A DNA stretch of 64,000 nt from Streptomyces sp. NRRL B-3428. GTDB lineage: Bacteria; Actinomycetota; Actinomycetes; Streptomycetales; Streptomycetaceae. The stretch's first letter is position 1. Each line of letters starts with the position of its first letter. The stretch covers positions 29,784-93,783 of the forward strand of contig JOGW01000028.1 of NCBI GenBank assembly GCA_000721375.1, read 5' to 3'. A model generated the notes under the pieces. It did not search any database, was not told where the DNA came from, and saw only the letters and a program-made list of their open reading frames with translations. A program made the translations under genes and the position numbers. Positions 29,057-37,602 of this stretch are shown here, one piece after another.

Positions 29057-29904
29057 AACGCGCCGACTTCCTTGAAGCCGACTCGGCGGTACGCGGCGCG
29101 CGCGGCGGTGTTGTAGTCGTTGACGTACAGGCTGACCACCGGGGCCACGTCGGCGAGTGCGTAGCGCAGGACGGCTGCCATGCCGGTGACCGACAGGCCC
29201 TTGCCGCGGTGGGCGGGGTCGACCCAGACGCCCTGGATCTGGCAGGCGGTAGGGGTCGCGGCGCCGATCTCGGCCTTGAAGACGACCTTGCCGTCCTCGA
29301 TCCGGGCGAAGGAGCGTCCGGCGCCGACGAGTTCGGCGACACGCGCCTGGTAGAGGAGGCCGCCGTCGCCGGCGAGCGGTGAGATGCCGACCTCCTCGGT
29401 GAACATGGCCACGCACGCAGGCATGATCACCTCCATCTCGTCCTTGCGGATCCGGCGGACGTACGGGTCCGGGGTGATGTCGTCGGGCATCCGCTCGGTG
29501 ACCATCAGGGGCTGGTGGGCGCGGACCTCGCGGGCCGGGCCCCAGCTGGGTTCGAGCAGTTTCCACAGCAGGGCGGTGGGCTCGGCGGGGCCGACGATCG
29601 AGGAGCAGCGGCGGCCTGCGCGGCGAGCGCGGTCGGCGAAGGCGCGTACGGCTTCGGGGCCCGCGCAGATGGGGACGAGGTTGGCGCCCGCGTAGCACAG
29701 GGAGCGCAGGTGGCCGTCCGCGTACCAGCCCCACATCTCGCCGCCCAGGCGCCAGGGGTCGAGGCCCGCGGCCTGGACCCGGCTGGTCACGAAGGCGTTG
29801 TGAACCGGTTCGCGCTCCAGGATCTCGAGAGCGGCGTCGAGTTCGCCGGGTTCGAGGACCCTTGTTGTGGTCTGGGTCAACACAGTTCGCGAAGGCCTCA
29901 CCAT
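29038..29904 (-). CDS. Two-domain GNAT acetyltransferase (DUF4081 type)
   Basis: A 288-residue protein with an N-terminal DUF4081-like domain (EREPVHNAFVTSRVQAAGLD is characteristic) and a C-terminal GNAT domain with IQGVWVDPAHRGKGLSVTGM, the acetyl-CoA loop being HRGKGLS, then SLYVNDYNTAARAAYRRVGF. The substrate is unknown. Start is ATG 29904 by length; GTG 29883 is an alternative. It lies downstream of ispG after a terminator, so it is probably separately expressed. Confidence 0.87.
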   Translation of the reverse strand: MVRPSRTVLTQTTTRVLEPGELDAALEILEREPVHNAFVTSRVQAAGLDPWRLGGEMWGWYADGHLRSLCYAGANLVPICAGPEAVRAFADRARRAGRRCSSIVGPAEPTALLWKLLEPSWGPAREVRAHQPLMVTERMPDDITPDPYVRRIRKDEMEVIMPACVAMFTEEVGISPLAGDGGLLYQARVAELVGAGRSFARIEDGKVVFKAEIGAATPTACQIQGVWVDPAHRGKGLSVTGMAAVLRYALADVAPVVSLYVNDYNTAARAAYRRVGFKEVGAFMSVLF

Positions 29905-30077
29905 GCGGGTTTGCAGATCTCCGCACTGTACCTGGGCTGCGTTTGAGTTGCCCCCTGCGTCTTGGAGCTGCCCCCCTGTGGGGCCTTCCGGGGCTACGCC
30001 CCCGCGCCGGCCCGCCCCCTCCGACGGCAGCAGCCCGCCCGGGACGGCAACGGCCTGCTCCCGGGACCGAACGAACT

Positions 30078-30107
30078 GCGCCCCGCCAGGTGACCCTGGC
30101 GGGGCGC
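30078..30107 (-). terminator. Terminator after ispG
   Basis: A perfect 13-bp inverted repeat (30078-30090 and 30095-30107), loop TGAC, about 40 bases beyond the ispG stop. The rest of the 244-bp gap to the GNAT gene holds nothing else I can name. Confidence 0.75.
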
Positions 30108-30148
30108 GATGCTGCTGCGAGCGGAGGCCTCAGCCCGCCGAGGTGTTC

Positions 30149-31306
30149 TCAGCCGGCGACCGAGACCGAGGGCTCGCCCGACGCGATGCCGTCCTTCTCC
30201 ATCTGCTCCGCGATCTTCAGCGCCTCTTCGATCAGCGTCTCGACGATCTTCGACTCGGGGACGGTCTTGATGACCTCGCCCTTGACGAAGATCTGGCCCT
30301 TGCCGTTGCCCGAGGCGACACCGAGGTCGGCCTCGCGGGCCTCGCCCGGACCGTTCACGACGCAGCCCATGACGGCGACGCGCAGCGGGACCTCCATGCC
30401 TTCGAGGCCCGCGGTGACCTCTTCTGCCAGCTTGTAGACGTCGACCTGGGCGCGGCCGCAGGACGGGCAGGAGACGATCTCCAGGCGGCGCTGCTTGAGG
30501 TTCAGCGACTCCAGGATCTGCATGCCGACCTTGATCTCCTCGACCGGCGGGGCCGAGAGGGAGACGCGGATCGTGTCGCCGATGCCTTCGGCCAGCAGCG
30601 CGCCGAAGGCGACCGCGGACTTGATCGTGCCCTGGAAGGCGGGACCGGCTTCGGTGACACCGAGGTGCAGGGGGTAGTCGCACTGCGCGGCGAGCTGACG
30701 GTAGGCGTTGACCATCACGACCGGGTCGTTGTGCTTGACCGAGATCTTGATGTCCTGGAAGCCGTGCTCCTCGAAGAGGGAGGCCTCCCAGAGAGCCGAT
30801 TCGACGAGGGCTTCGGGGGTCGCCTTGCCGTACTTCTTGAGCAGGCGCGCGTCCAGCGAACCGGCGTTGACGCCGATGCGGATGGGAGTGCCCGCGGCCT
30901 TCGCCGCCTGGGCGATCTCCTTGACCTTGTCGTCGAACTGCTTGATGTTGCCCGGGTTGACGCGGACAGCGGCGCAGCCGGCGTCGATGGCGGCGAAGAC
31001 GTACTTCGGCTGGAAGTGGATGTCCGCGATCACCGGGATCTGCGACTTGCGCGCGATGGTCGCCAGCGCGTCGGCGTCGTCCTGCGTCGGGCACGCGACC
31101 CGGACGATCTGGCAGCCGGAGGCCGTGAGCTCGGCGATCTGCTGGAGCGTGGCGCCGATGTCCGAGGTGCGCGTGGTGGTCATCGACTGCACCGAGACGG
31201 GCGCGTCCCCGCCGACGGCCACCGAGCCGACCTGGATCTGCCGCGAGCGACGACGCTCGGCGAGCTTGGTCGGTACGGACGGCATTCCCAGAGAAATCGC
31301 AGTCAT
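30149..31306 (-). CDS. ispG: 4-hydroxy-3-methylbut-2-enyl diphosphate synthase
   Basis: A 385-residue Fe-S enzyme (GcpE) catalysing the penultimate MEP-pathway step, MEcPP to HMBPP. The N-terminal TIM barrel begins [20 protein letters not shown]. The 4Fe-4S ligands are visible as C280 and C283 in SCPSCGR and C315 in [10 protein letters not shown], whose E322 is the fourth ligand in this family. ATG 31306 gives the normal length; earlier in-frame codons up to 31435 run into the promoter region. Two genes upstream lies dxr, so three MEP-cluster genes share this strand. Confidence 0.97.
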   Translation of the reverse strand: MTAISLGMPSVPTKLAERRRSRQIQVGSVAVGGDAPVSVQSMTTTRTSDIGATLQQIAELTASGCQIVRVACPTQDDADALATIARKSQIPVIADIHFQPKYVFAAIDAGCAAVRVNPGNIKQFDDKVKEIAQAAKAAGTPIRIGVNAGSLDARLLKKYGKATPEALVESALWEASLFEEHGFQDIKISVKHNDPVVMVNAYRQLAAQCDYPLHLGVTEAGPAFQGTIKSAVAFGALLAEGIGDTIRVSLSAPPVEEIKVGMQILESLNLKQRRLEIVSCPSCGRAQVDVYKLAEEVTAGLEGMEVPLRVAVMGCVVNGPGEAREADLGVASGNGKGQIFVKGEVIKTVPESKIVETLIEEALKIAEQMEKDGIASGEPSVSVAG

Positions 31307-31444
31307 CTGCTGTGCAACCCCAAGGTGTGGATCATGGAACCGAATGTCCCCGGACGTCCCCGGATGGGCGGGGCTCCGGCGTTCGAGGTTACGCCACGGC
31401 CCACCGGCCGGGCACATCGCCGTGGAGTAGTCCACTCAAAGGTG

Positions 31445-31475
31445 GGGGGCCAAGCACTGAGAGTGCCCGGCCCCC
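31445..31475 (-). terminator. Terminator after the M50 protease gene
   Basis: Arms GGGGGCC-AA-GCACT and AGTGC-CC-GGCCCCC, a stem with one 2x2 internal loop and a 3-base loop, 16 bases beyond the stop. Confidence 0.6.
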
Positions 31476-31490
31476 ATGAAGAGCAGGTGT

Positions 31491-32795
31491 TCAGCTGATG
31501 CGCACCGGGTTAACGACATCCGCGATCAGCACCAGCAGCGTGAAGCAGATGAAGATCCCCGCCACCACGTATGCGACGGGCATCAGCTTCGCGACGTCGA
31601 ACGGGCCCGGGTCGGGACGCTTGAACAGCTTCGCCACATTGCGCCGCAGCGACTCCCACAGCGCCCCCGCGATATGCCCGCCGTCCAGCGGCAGCAGCGG
31701 CAGCATGTTGAAGAGGAAGAGGGAGAGGTTGAAGCCCGCGACCAGGAACAGCATCATCGCGATCTGGTTCTCCGGCGGGATGTCGAGGGTGAACACCTCG
31801 CCGCCCACACGGGCCGCGCCCACCACGCCCATCGGGGAGTCCTGCTTGCGCTCCCCGTCACCGAAGGCCGCGTCCCACAGGTCGGGAATCTTGGACGGCA
31901 GCGCGATCAGCGCGTGGACGCCGTCCTCCATCATGTAGCCCATGCGGTCCACGGACTCGCCGAAGGACTGCTTGACGACACCCGATGCGGGCGTGAAGCC
32001 GAGGAAGCCGGCGTCGACGTACTTGTCGTCGATGTACTCGCCGCGGTCGTCGACCGCGTTGACCTTCTTCTGCACGAGCGTCGGGTGCAGGTCGACCTGC
32101 TTGCCGTCGCGCTCGACGGTGAGCGTCACCTTCTCGTCGGCGTGCGAGCGGATGTCGTTCTGCAGCGTGGACCAGTCGCCGACGGGCGTGCCGTTGAACG
32201 CGACGATCTTGTCGCCCGCCAGGAGCCCCGCCTCCTTGCCCGGCGAGGGCTCGTCGCCCTTCTTGCAGGCGCGGTCGCCCTCGCTCTGCGCCACGACGCA
32301 GTCGGAGACCCGGCTGACCGTGGTCGTCTGCTCGTTCCACCCGAAGGACATGAGCACGCCGAGGAAGATCGCGACGGCCAGGATCAGGTTCATGAAAGGA
32401 CCGGCGAACATCACGATCACGCGCTTCCACGGCTTGCGCGTGTAGAACAGCCGCGACTCGTCGCCCGGTTGCAGCTCCTCGAAGGCCGCCGAGCGGGCGT
32501 CCTCGATCATTCCGCGCCAGGGCGAGGTGGAGCGCGCCTCGATCTTCCCGTCCGGGCCCGGCGGGAACATGCCGATCATGCGGATGTAGCCGCCGAGCGG
32601 CACGGCCTTGACCCCGTACTCCGTCTCGCCCTTCTTACGGGACCAGATGGTCGGACCGAAGCCCACCATGTACTGCGGTACGCGGATCCCGAAAAGCTTG
32701 GCCGTCGACAGGTGCCCCAGCTCGTGCCAGGCGATCGAGAAGAGCAGCCCGATCACGAAGACGACTATGCCGAGGATCATCATCAAGGTCGTCAT
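31491..32795 (-). CDS. M50-family site-2 protease (RseP/Rip1-like)
   Basis: A 434-residue intramembrane metalloprotease. The zinc motif HELGH (24-28) lies in the first membrane helix. A PDZ domain occupies about 150-260 ([18 protein letters not shown]), and the third zinc ligand lies in [11 protein letters not shown]. The family cuts membrane-bound anti-sigma factors or signal-peptide remnants. The gene overlaps dxr by ATGA and precedes ispG, the standard actinobacterial dxr-rip-ispG order. Confidence 0.95.
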   Translation of the reverse strand: MTTLMMILGIVVFVIGLLFSIAWHELGHLSTAKLFGIRVPQYMVGFGPTIWSRKKGETEYGVKAVPLGGYIRMIGMFPPGPDGKIEARSTSPWRGMIEDARSAAFEELQPGDESRLFYTRKPWKRVIVMFAGPFMNLILAVAIFLGVLMSFGWNEQTTTVSRVSDCVVAQSEGDRACKKGDEPSPGKEAGLLAGDKIVAFNGTPVGDWSTLQNDIRSHADEKVTLTVERDGKQVDLHPTLVQKKVNAVDDRGEYIDDKYVDAGFLGFTPASGVVKQSFGESVDRMGYMMEDGVHALIALPSKIPDLWDAAFGDGERKQDSPMGVVGAARVGGEVFTLDIPPENQIAMMLFLVAGFNLSLFLFNMLPLLPLDGGHIAGALWESLRRNVAKLFKRPDPGPFDVAKLMPVAYVVAGIFICFTLLVLIADVVNPVRIS

Positions 32796-34096
32796 GCACG
32801 AGCCTCCGCGGTCGCCTGCTGGTTGTCCGATTCCGTCGTACGGGATGTACGTGCGTCAAGTCCCGCGAGTTCACGGGCCCGGGCGCGTGCCCAGGTCTCC
32901 GCATCGAGGACGTCCGCGACGGTCAGGGAAGTTCCCGAACCCGGTGTGCCGTGTTCGGAGACGACCTCCGTGACGGTCTCCATGATCCCGTTGAACGGAA
33001 GCGATCCTGCCAGGAACGCCTCCACGCACTCCTCGTTGGCGGCATTGAACACCGCCGGAGCCGTCCCTGCGAGCTCCCCCACGTGCCGGGCGAGCCCCAC
33101 CGCGGGAAAGGCCTCCGTGTCCAGCGGGAAGAACTCCCAGCTGGAGGCCTTGGTCCAGTCGAAAGCGGGCGCCGCGTCGGGGATCCGCTCGGGCCAGCCG
33201 ATACCGATCGCGATCGGACCGCGCATATCGGGCGGGGTGGCCTGGGCGAGGGTGGAGCCGTCGGTGAACTCGACCATGGAGTGCACGTAGGACTGCGGGT
33301 GGACGACGACCTCGATGCGGTCGAAGGGGATGTCGTAGAGGAGGTGCGCCTCGATGACCTCCAGGCCCTTGTTCACGAGCGTCGCACTGTTGACCGTGAT
33401 CACCGGGCCCATGGCCCAGGTCGGGTGCGCGAGCGCGTCCTCGGGTTTGACGTCCGCGAGCTCCGCCTTCGTACGGCCGCGGAAGGGGCCGCCGGAGGCG
33501 GTGACCACGAGCTTGCGGACATCGGCGCGGGTGCCGGAGGCGAGCGCCTGGAAGAGGGCCGCGTGCTCGGAGTCGACCGGGATGATCTGCCCCGGCTTGG
33601 CGAGTGCCTTGACCAGCGGGCCGCCGACGATCAGCGACTCCTTGTTGGCGAGCGCGAGGGTGCGGCCCGCCTCCAGGGCGGCGAGGGTCGGGGCCAGACC
33701 GATCGATCCGGTGATGCCGTTGAGCACGGTGTGGCACGCGGAGGCGGCGACCTCGGTGGCGGCGTCAGGTCCGGCGAGGATTTCGGGGAGCGGCTCCGAG
33801 CTGCCGTACTGCTCCTTCAGCGCCTCGCGCAGCGCCGGCACGGCGGCCGCCTGGGCGACGGCGACCGTGCGCGCCTTGAGCTGGTACGCCTGCTCGGCGA
33901 GGAGTCCGACCCGCCCGCCGTTCGCGGACAGGGCCGTGACCTTGAACCTGGCGGGGTTGCGCAGGACGAGGTCCACGGCCTGGGTGCCGATCGAGCCGGT
34001 GGAGCCGAGGATCGCGATCTCGCGTGCACCGTCGCCGGCGGAGACCGGGTCGAAGACGAGATGCGGATCGGCGAGGGGGGCTGGACTGTCGCTCAT
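32792..34096 (-). CDS. dxr: 1-deoxy-D-xylulose 5-phosphate reductoisomerase
   Basis: A 434-residue NADPH-dependent enzyme (IspC) converting DXP to MEP, the committed step of the non-mevalonate isoprenoid pathway. The NADPH-binding [12 protein letters not shown] is near residue 30. The metal/substrate region shows [12 protein letters not shown] and the flexible-loop [11 protein letters not shown] with [17 protein letters not shown]. The C-terminus is an Ala/Glu-rich tail. Translationally coupled to the M50 protease gene. Confidence 0.97.
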   Translation of the reverse strand: MSDSPAPLADPHLVFDPVSAGDGAREIAILGSTGSIGTQAVDLVLRNPARFKVTALSANGGRVGLLAEQAYQLKARTVAVAQAAAVPALREALKEQYGSSEPLPEILAGPDAATEVAASACHTVLNGITGSIGLAPTLAALEAGRTLALANKESLIVGGPLVKALAKPGQIIPVDSEHAALFQALASGTRADVRKLVVTASGGPFRGRTKAELADVKPEDALAHPTWAMGPVITVNSATLVNKGLEVIEAHLLYDIPFDRIEVVVHPQSYVHSMVEFTDGSTLAQATPPDMRGPIAIGIGWPERIPDAAPAFDWTKASSWEFFPLDTEAFPAVGLARHVGELAGTAPAVFNAANEECVEAFLAGSLPFNGIMETVTEVVSEHGTPGSGTSLTVADVLDAETWARARARELAGLDARTSRTTESDNQQATAEARA

Positions 34097-34165
34097 TCCC
34101 CCATTGTTGCCCCTTCTCCTGTGCTGCCAGGACCGGGTGTCACCTTTCCCCTACGTATGGATCAC

Positions 34166-36064
34166 TTACTTCCGCACAAGAACCGTGTGTGCGCCGAGAT
34201 CCCTGCGCTCGAAGTGGCGCGCGTCGAAGAGGGTGCCGGGCAGGGTCGTGGGGAGGTCGACGCGGTTGGGCTGGTGCGGGAAGTTGTCACGGCCGAGCCG
34301 GATCTCGTACGAGGAGGTGGCGCCCTTCGCGTACGACGTCTGCGCGCGCCGCAGCACGAACACGTCGGGGGCGTCGTACGGACCGTGGTCCAGGCGGGCG
34401 GCGAAGGCGGCGGGGTCGGTGAGGCGGGACCAGGTGCGTACCTCCTCGGTGCGGCCGGCGAACTCGGCGAGCGGGTGGGCGTAGACGGGCTCCGCGGTGA
34501 GGTAGCCGTGGTACGGAGCGCCGGCGAGAAGTCGCCAGTCGTCGGTGAGGACGGTGAGGTCCTGGGGCGGTCGGCCGGTGGTCCGAGCGATCGTGCGGAC
34601 CAGCTCGGCGGACGGGGTCGCACCGTAGGCATCGTCGATCAGCGTGCGCATGGTGACGGGGACGGCCTGCAGGACGGAGAGCGCGAGCACCGTCGCCACC
34701 ACGGCCACGACGGCGGCCCTGACGCGCTCGCGGAGGTGTGTCACAGCCTCCGCGGCGCCGAGCACTCCCGCGCAACAGAGCGCGGCGTAGAGCACGGGAT
34801 GGACGCGGAAGGACAGCAGGCTCGCGCCGAACAGCACGAGCAACTGGCTGAGCAGACACCACAGGTAGCAGGAGCCGACGAGGGCGAGCAGGGCGCGCGC
34901 GGCCCTGTCGCGGCGGGCGCTGGCCAGGAGCCAGACCGTGCCGGTCAGACAGAGCAGTCCGGTGACCGAGGGCTCGGTCATCGGCAGCGGGAAGGAGGTC
35001 TGCTGGACGGGGATGTAGCGCAGGGCGGGGTTCGGCGGCATCCCGGCCGGGAGCGCGGCGGCGAGATACGGGCCCCAGACGACGAGGATCAGCGGCAGCG
35101 CGACCGCCGCCACGGCGACAAGGCGCAGGAGCAGCGTGCGCGCGGTGTCCCTGCGCAGGAGCGTGAGCGCCATGACGGTCAGGGCGCAGGCCCAGAAGGC
35201 GGCGAGCAGGGTGTACGTGAGGGCGGCGGTCCCCAGGTACACGCCGAGGCCGACGAGCGGCGCGCGTGGTGCGCGGGGGGCGGCGAGGGCGCGGTGGGCG
35301 AGTACGGCAAGCGGGACCATCGGGGCGGCGACGATCCATGCGTACGGCTCGTGGACGGCGAACGCCGGTGCCTGGAAGGCGCTCAGGAGGGTCGCGACGG
35401 CGAGCGGCAGCGCGAGGCGCGGCCGCACGATCCGCGACCAGAGCCCGTGGGCGAGCGCGGTGCCCAGCGCCATGGTGGCGATCGCGGCCGGCTTGTACGC
35501 GGCCCAGCCCGCCACCCCGGCCAGATCGGCGGCGCGTCCGGTGAGCCAGAACCAGGCGGGCGGGTAGAGCGGGGGCAGCCCCTCGAAGTTGCCGTCGGCG
35601 AGGCCCGCTTCGGCCGCGTACCGCATCACGTATTGCGCGCGGAACTGGTTGTCGCTGGTGAGGCCGCCGAGGAAGAGCGGGGTGCCGTGCAGGGGCAGCG
35701 CGAGGACGCAGGCGGGGAGCGCGCCGAGCAGGGCGTACGCGGTGAGGCCGGACCTGCCGCGCAGGGCGAGCCATGCCAGGGCGGCAAGCAGGACGGCGGT
35801 GGCGGTGGTGGCGGCGACGCTGTCGGCGCGGGTGGGTTCGGCGACGGGGAAGCGGGCGGCGGCGAACTGGACGGCGAGGCTTGCGAGTACGGCGAGCGCG
35901 CAGCCGGGTGCGAGCGTGGTGAGTCGGGTACGGGAGGGCCGGGCGGCCGGTGGTTCGACGGGTGCGGTGTCCCCGAGGGCCGAGCACGACGAGGGGGCAA
36001 GGAGGGTCATATCGGGCTGAACGAGGGCGAGTTGCGCTTCACACGCCTCGCACCGCGATGTCAT
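34166..36064 (-). CDS. AftA-like GT-C glycosyltransferase (arabinofuranosyltransferase family)
   Basis: A 632-residue protein with about eleven membrane helices and a C-terminal extracytoplasmic domain (about 480-632). The first periplasmic loop reads SDNQFRAQYVMRYAAEAGLA followed by a PPLYPPAWFWLTGR segment, closely resembling mycobacterial AftA, which adds the first arabinofuranose to galactan using decaprenyl-phosphoryl arabinose. Streptomyces lacks the mycolate arabinogalactan wall, so the acceptor must differ, perhaps another wall or lipid glycan; this is inference. ATG 36064 has GGGGAA upstream; ATG 36010 lacks a ribosome site. Confidence 0.75.
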   Translation of the reverse strand: MTSRCEACEAQLALVQPDMTLLAPSSCSALGDTAPVEPPAARPSRTRLTTLAPGCALAVLASLAVQFAAARFPVAEPTRADSVAATTATAVLLAALAWLALRGRSGLTAYALLGALPACVLALPLHGTPLFLGGLTSDNQFRAQYVMRYAAEAGLADGNFEGLPPLYPPAWFWLTGRAADLAGVAGWAAYKPAAIATMALGTALAHGLWSRIVRPRLALPLAVATLLSAFQAPAFAVHEPYAWIVAAPMVPLAVLAHRALAAPRAPRAPLVGLGVYLGTAALTYTLLAAFWACALTVMALTLLRRDTARTLLLRLVAVAAVALPLILVVWGPYLAAALPAGMPPNPALRYIPVQQTSFPLPMTEPSVTGLLCLTGTVWLLASARRDRAARALLALVGSCYLWCLLSQLLVLFGASLLSFRVHPVLYAALCCAGVLGAAEAVTHLRERVRAAVVAVVATVLALSVLQAVPVTMRTLIDDAYGATPSAELVRTIARTTGRPPQDLTVLTDDWRLLAGAPYHGYLTAEPVYAHPLAEFAGRTEEVRTWSRLTDPAAFAARLDHGPYDAPDVFVLRRAQTSYAKGATSSYEIRLGRDNFPHQPNRVDLPTTLPGTLFDARHFERRDLGAHTVLVRK

Positions 36065-36165
36065 CGACGATTCCCCGGTCGGTCACCGGTTCCTCATCCC
36101 TCTCCCGCGCGCCGGGCCGACCATGCGGTCAGCGGACCGCGGCGGCCGGCCCGGCGCGCGCCGCG

Positions 36166-37044
36166 TCAGTCGCTCTCGCCACGCATCAGACGGAACACCG
36201 GCACCGCGTGCCCGGCGTCCTCGGAGACCCGGATCGCCTTGCGCCACAGGTCCTGCGAGACGTGGGACAAGGTGGCGTCCACGCCGACGTCCTCGCTGGC
36301 GTCGATGATGTGCTGCGCACCCGCGTCCATCATCCGGTAGGCCGCGAGGTCCCCCCAGCCGCCCGCCTGCGCGGCCTTCGCGTACTCCGCCATGAAGGCC
36401 GGATACGCGGCGGCCGAACGGACCGCGTACGGGGTGAACTCGGCGATGTCGTGGCCGGACTTGTCGATCAGCGCGAGCGCCTGGTCGTACGCGAGCATCC
36501 ACGGGTGGAAGACGGTGAGCAGCGCCTGGTAGAAGACCTGCGAGAGGCCGTCGTCGGTACCGAGGTACTCCGGCGGGCTCAGCGGCGTGAGCAGCTCCAC
36601 GGCCTCGTCGAAGTCCGCGCGCGGTCCGCTGTAGAAGATGTACGACGCGGGGTGGGCGATGTCGTCGCCCGCCGACATCACGCCGCCGGACAGGAACCGG
36701 GCGCCCTGCTCGCGCACCCAACGGCCGCCGGCCCGCGCCTTGTCCGGGGAGTCCGAGGACAGGTTGGCGATCAGCTTGCCCGGCAGGGCTTCGGGCGCCT
36801 GGCCCAGGACGTCGTACATCGCGTCGTAGTGCGTGAGGCTCAGGACGGCGATGTCGTTCGCCTCAAGTGCCTCGGCCACCGTGGTGGCGCGCTTGGCGCC
36901 GAGTTCCACCAGGGCGTCGGCCTTGGCGGGGCTGCGGTTCCAGACGGTGACCTCGACACCCGCCTTCAGGAAGGCCTTCACCATGGCCTGGCCCATGGGG
37001 CCGAGCCCGAGCACGGAGACGGAACGCTGCTGAACGGAAGACAT
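36166..37044 (-). CDS. NAD(P)-dependent oxidoreductase, imine-reductase-like
   Basis: A 292-residue protein of the beta-hydroxyacid dehydrogenase/imine reductase group. The Rossmann motif VSVLGLGPMGQAMVKAFLKA is followed by VTVWNRSPAKADAL, whose Arg after Asn suggests NADP. SLTHYDAMYDVL and a helical C-terminal domain match imine reductases better than 3-hydroxyisobutyrate dehydrogenase. The substrate is unknown. It is divergent from an HxlR regulator, which probably controls it. Confidence 0.85.
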   Translation of the reverse strand: MSSVQQRSVSVLGLGPMGQAMVKAFLKAGVEVTVWNRSPAKADALVELGAKRATTVAEALEANDIAVLSLTHYDAMYDVLGQAPEALPGKLIANLSSDSPDKARAGGRWVREQGARFLSGGVMSAGDDIAHPASYIFYSGPRADFDEAVELLTPLSPPEYLGTDDGLSQVFYQALLTVFHPWMLAYDQALALIDKSGHDIAEFTPYAVRSAAAYPAFMAEYAKAAQAGGWGDLAAYRMMDAGAQHIIDASEDVGVDATLSHVSQDLWRKAIRVSEDAGHAVPVFRLMRGESD

Positions 37045-37062
37045 GGTGGTGCCCTTCGGAAT

Positions 37063-37103
37063 GATCGGCTTGTGACGACCGGCTTGTAGTGATCGGCGCC
37101 GAT
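37063..37103. promoter_or_regulatory. Tandem repeats and palindrome in the reductase/HxlR divergent region
   Basis: Two 14-base units (37063-37076 and 37077-37090) sharing GGCTTGT, then a third partial unit that runs into the perfect palindrome ATCGGCGCCGAT (37092-37103). They lie between the divergent starts and are candidate operator elements. Confidence 0.45.
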
Positions 37104-37161
37104 TCCGATGGTGCTGCGGGCGGTTAGGCTCGCAGAAGACCGCACGTTCAGGTGGGGCTGC

Positions 37162-37180
37162 TTACCTCGTGGTGAGGAAA
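37162..37180. promoter_or_regulatory. Candidate HxlR operator
   Basis: TTACCTC (37162-37168) and GAGGAAA (37174-37180) form an inverted repeat with one mismatch, just upstream of the ribosome site of the HxlR gene. HxlR regulators often bind such sites and repress themselves. Confidence 0.45.
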
Positions 37181-37197
37181 CAGGTCAGGAGGGTGCA

Positions 37198-37557
37198 GTG
37201 CAGGGCGACAGTGACGTGGATCACGCCGACGTGGACGGCGATGTGTGCGGAATGTCCCTGGCCATCGACGTGGTCGGGGGCAAGTGGAAGCTGCATCTGA
37301 TGTGGGTGCTCGAAGGCGAGCCGCAGCGGTTCGGGCAGATCAGGCGGCTGCTCGACGGGGTGAGCGAGAAGGTACTCACGGAGAATCTGCGCCACCTCGA
37401 GGCGCACGGCGTCGTGCACCGCGAGATCTACCCGGAGGTGCCGCCGCGCGTGGAGTACTCGCTGACTCCGCTCGGGCAGCAACTCCGTATCGCTCTCAAG
37501 CCCCTTGAGGACTGGGGCGACGGAAACCGCGCGCACCTTCTCGCGAGGAGCAGCTAG
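37198..37557 (+). CDS. HxlR-family transcriptional regulator
   Basis: A 119-residue winged helix-turn-helix protein. The family features are clear: an N-terminal cysteine (C17, a thiol sensor in some relatives), GGKWKLHLMWVL, RRLLDGVSEKVLTENLRHLE as the DNA-recognition region and the wing with PRVEYSLTPLG. GTG 37198 follows AGGAGGG by a few bases and gives the standard length; the frame is open back to 37108 without a ribosome site. It probably regulates the divergent imine-reductase-like gene, perhaps in response to electrophiles or redox state. Confidence 0.9.
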   Translation: MQGDSDVDHADVDGDVCGMSLAIDVVGGKWKLHLMWVLEGEPQRFGQIRRLLDGVSEKVLTENLRHLEAHGVVHREIYPEVPPRVEYSLTPLGQQLRIALKPLEDWGDGNRAHLLARSS

Positions 37558-37602
37558 ACCGCAGTCGAGGGGCACCCGGCCCGCGCCGGGCGCCCCCGCA
37601 CC

